64,000 nt of DNA from Amorphochlora amoebiformis (lineage: Eukaryota > Cercozoa > Chlorarachniophyceae): NCBI GenBank assembly GCA_054601695.1, contig BAAHQB010000138.1, positions 310,001 to 374,000 of the forward strand, given 5' to 3'. Shown here piece by piece: positions 63,154 to 64,000 of this stretch. The translations under genes were made by a program, and so were the position numbers. The notes beneath the pieces are model-generated. The model ran no database searches and was not told where the DNA came from. It was given only the letters and a program-made list of their open reading frames with translations. Position 1 is the stretch's first letter, and each line of letters starts with the position of its first letter.

Positions 63154-64000
63154 TTATACCGACCCTGGCCTACTCCTCCCTGACGTCGATATTGAAGGCG
63201 TCGACGAGGACATAACAGACGTCGACGTAGACATAGCAACCGTCGACGTAGACATAGCAACCGTCGACGTAGACATAGCAACCGTCGACGTAGACATAGC
63301 AACCGTCGACGTAGAAGCGGAATGTATCGACGAGGACCCAGCAACCATCGACGTAGACATAACAGGTGTCCACGTATACTCGGCAGGCGCGGACGTAGAC
63401 ATTTCAGGCGTCGACGAGGGCACAGCGAATGTCGACGAGGGCACAGCGAATGTCGACGTGGACATAGCACGCGTCGACGTGGACATAGCAAGTGTCGACG
63501 TGGACATGGGCGTCCACGTCGGCACAGGACGTATCGTCCATGCAGATGGCGGGTGTAGTCGAGGCCTCCATCTGGATACATGTACCGTGGGCGTAGACTC
63601 GTGGTGTGGCGACGCGGGTGGGTGAAACGTGGACATCAACGACGTTGGAAGACTTGTAAACAGTGGTGGCGTCGTCGTGGATATTGGAGGGTTCGACGTA
63701 GATATTGGAGGGTTCATCGTAGATATTGGAGGCATCATCGCGGACACTAGGTGTCTTGTCGTGCGAGGAGTGAGCGTAGACTCGTGGTTCATCGACGTGG
63801 GTGGGTGAAACCTGGACATCAACGACGTTGGAAGACTTGTAAACAGTGGTGGCGTCGTTGTGGATATTGGAGGGTTCCTCGTAAGTATTTGAGGGTACAT
63901 CGTAGATATTTGAGGGTTTATCGTAAATATTGGAGGATTCGTCGTGGATGTGTCTAGGGGTCTCGTTGTGCGAGGAGCGAGCGGTGTATTCGGTTCCCGG
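63154..64000 (-). CDS. Ser/Thr/Pro-rich repeat protein, partial
   Basis: A minus-strand frame is open from the window's right edge to a stop at 63154 (about 280 codons), so the start lies outside. Repeats: NPPISTTTPPLFTSLPTSLM twice (about 63870-63810 and 63690-63630), then many MSTSTVA-like heptads from a 21-bp DNA unit (AACCGTCGACGTAGACATAGC on the plus strand, 63225-63312). A plus-strand frame over 63180-63620 is also open (VDVDIAT repeats), as expected for such repeats, so strand choice is uncertain. Composition suggests a secreted or cell-surface mucin-like protein; family unknown. Minus strand would continue the alternating gene order. Confidence 0.4.
   Translation of the reverse strand, partial: REPNTPLAPRTTRPLDTSTTNPPIFTINPQISTMYPQILTRNPPISTTTPPLFTSLPTSLMSRFHPPTSMNHESTLTPRTTRHLVSAMMPPISTMNPPISTSNPPISTTTPPLFTSLPTSLMSTFHPPASPHHESTPTVHVSRWRPRLHPPSAWTIRPVPTWTPMSTSTLAMSTSTRAMSTSTFAVPSSTFAVPSSTPEMSTSAPAEYTWTPVMSTSMVAGSSSIHSASTSTVAMSTSTVAMSTSTVAMSTSTVAMSTSTSVMSSSTPSISTSGRSRPGSV

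Overview
This is nuclear DNA of a unicellular eukaryote. Genes are split by spliceosomal introns (GT-AG, one probable GC-AG). The (TTAGGG)n/(CCCTAA)n arrays suggest a TTAGGG-type telomere. A DRC8-like axonemal gene suggests a lineage with motile flagella, and a mitochondrial uS9 gene shows a nuclear genome serving mitochondria. I cannot place the species. Most of the window is intron made of (TA)n microsatellite and, between about 37 and 53 kb, of telomere-like hexamer arrays. Almost every open frame rich in YIYIYI is such an array read through, not a gene.

I rebuilt genes by matching splice sites and reading phase. Eight genes alternate strictly in strand: (1) +, 1-9458, two-RRM ELAV/CELF-like protein with a Tyr/Pro/Gln/Thr tail, 5' end missing; (2) -, 15190-11756, DRC8/EFCAB2-like EF-hand protein, complete; (3) +, 15377-18491, mitochondrial ribosomal protein uS9m, complete; (4) -, 29757-20950, three-KH FUBP/KSRP-like protein; (5) +, 30040-32608, FHA-domain protein with two zinc-knuckle-like motifs; (6) -, 57557-33584, a gene of about 24 kb and at least 28 exons that appears to join an ADF-H (coactosin-like) region to a C-terminal histidine phosphatase; (7) +, 58187-62100, soluble fumarate reductase fused to cytochrome b5; (8) -, 64000-63154, a Ser/Thr/Pro repeat frame running off the window.

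Neighbours therefore form head-to-head pairs with short shared upstream regions (186, 282 and 629 bp between start codons). Tail-to-tail spacers are longer (about 1.0 to 2.5 kb), and all four are strikingly rich in the palindrome CTAG.

The most unusual feature is how the introns grew. Next to many exons lie tandem copies of the exon edge together with its splice site, separated by (TA)n or telomere-like repeats and usually more decayed with distance from the true exon. Intron sizes are bimodal: gene 5 and part of gene 3 keep introns of 49 to 81 bp, while the others have introns of hundreds to thousands of bp that seem built from these duplications. Repeats often supply the splice signals themselves: (TA)nG forms acceptors, and CCCTAA/CCCTAG arrays supply acceptors or donors in genes 4 and 6.
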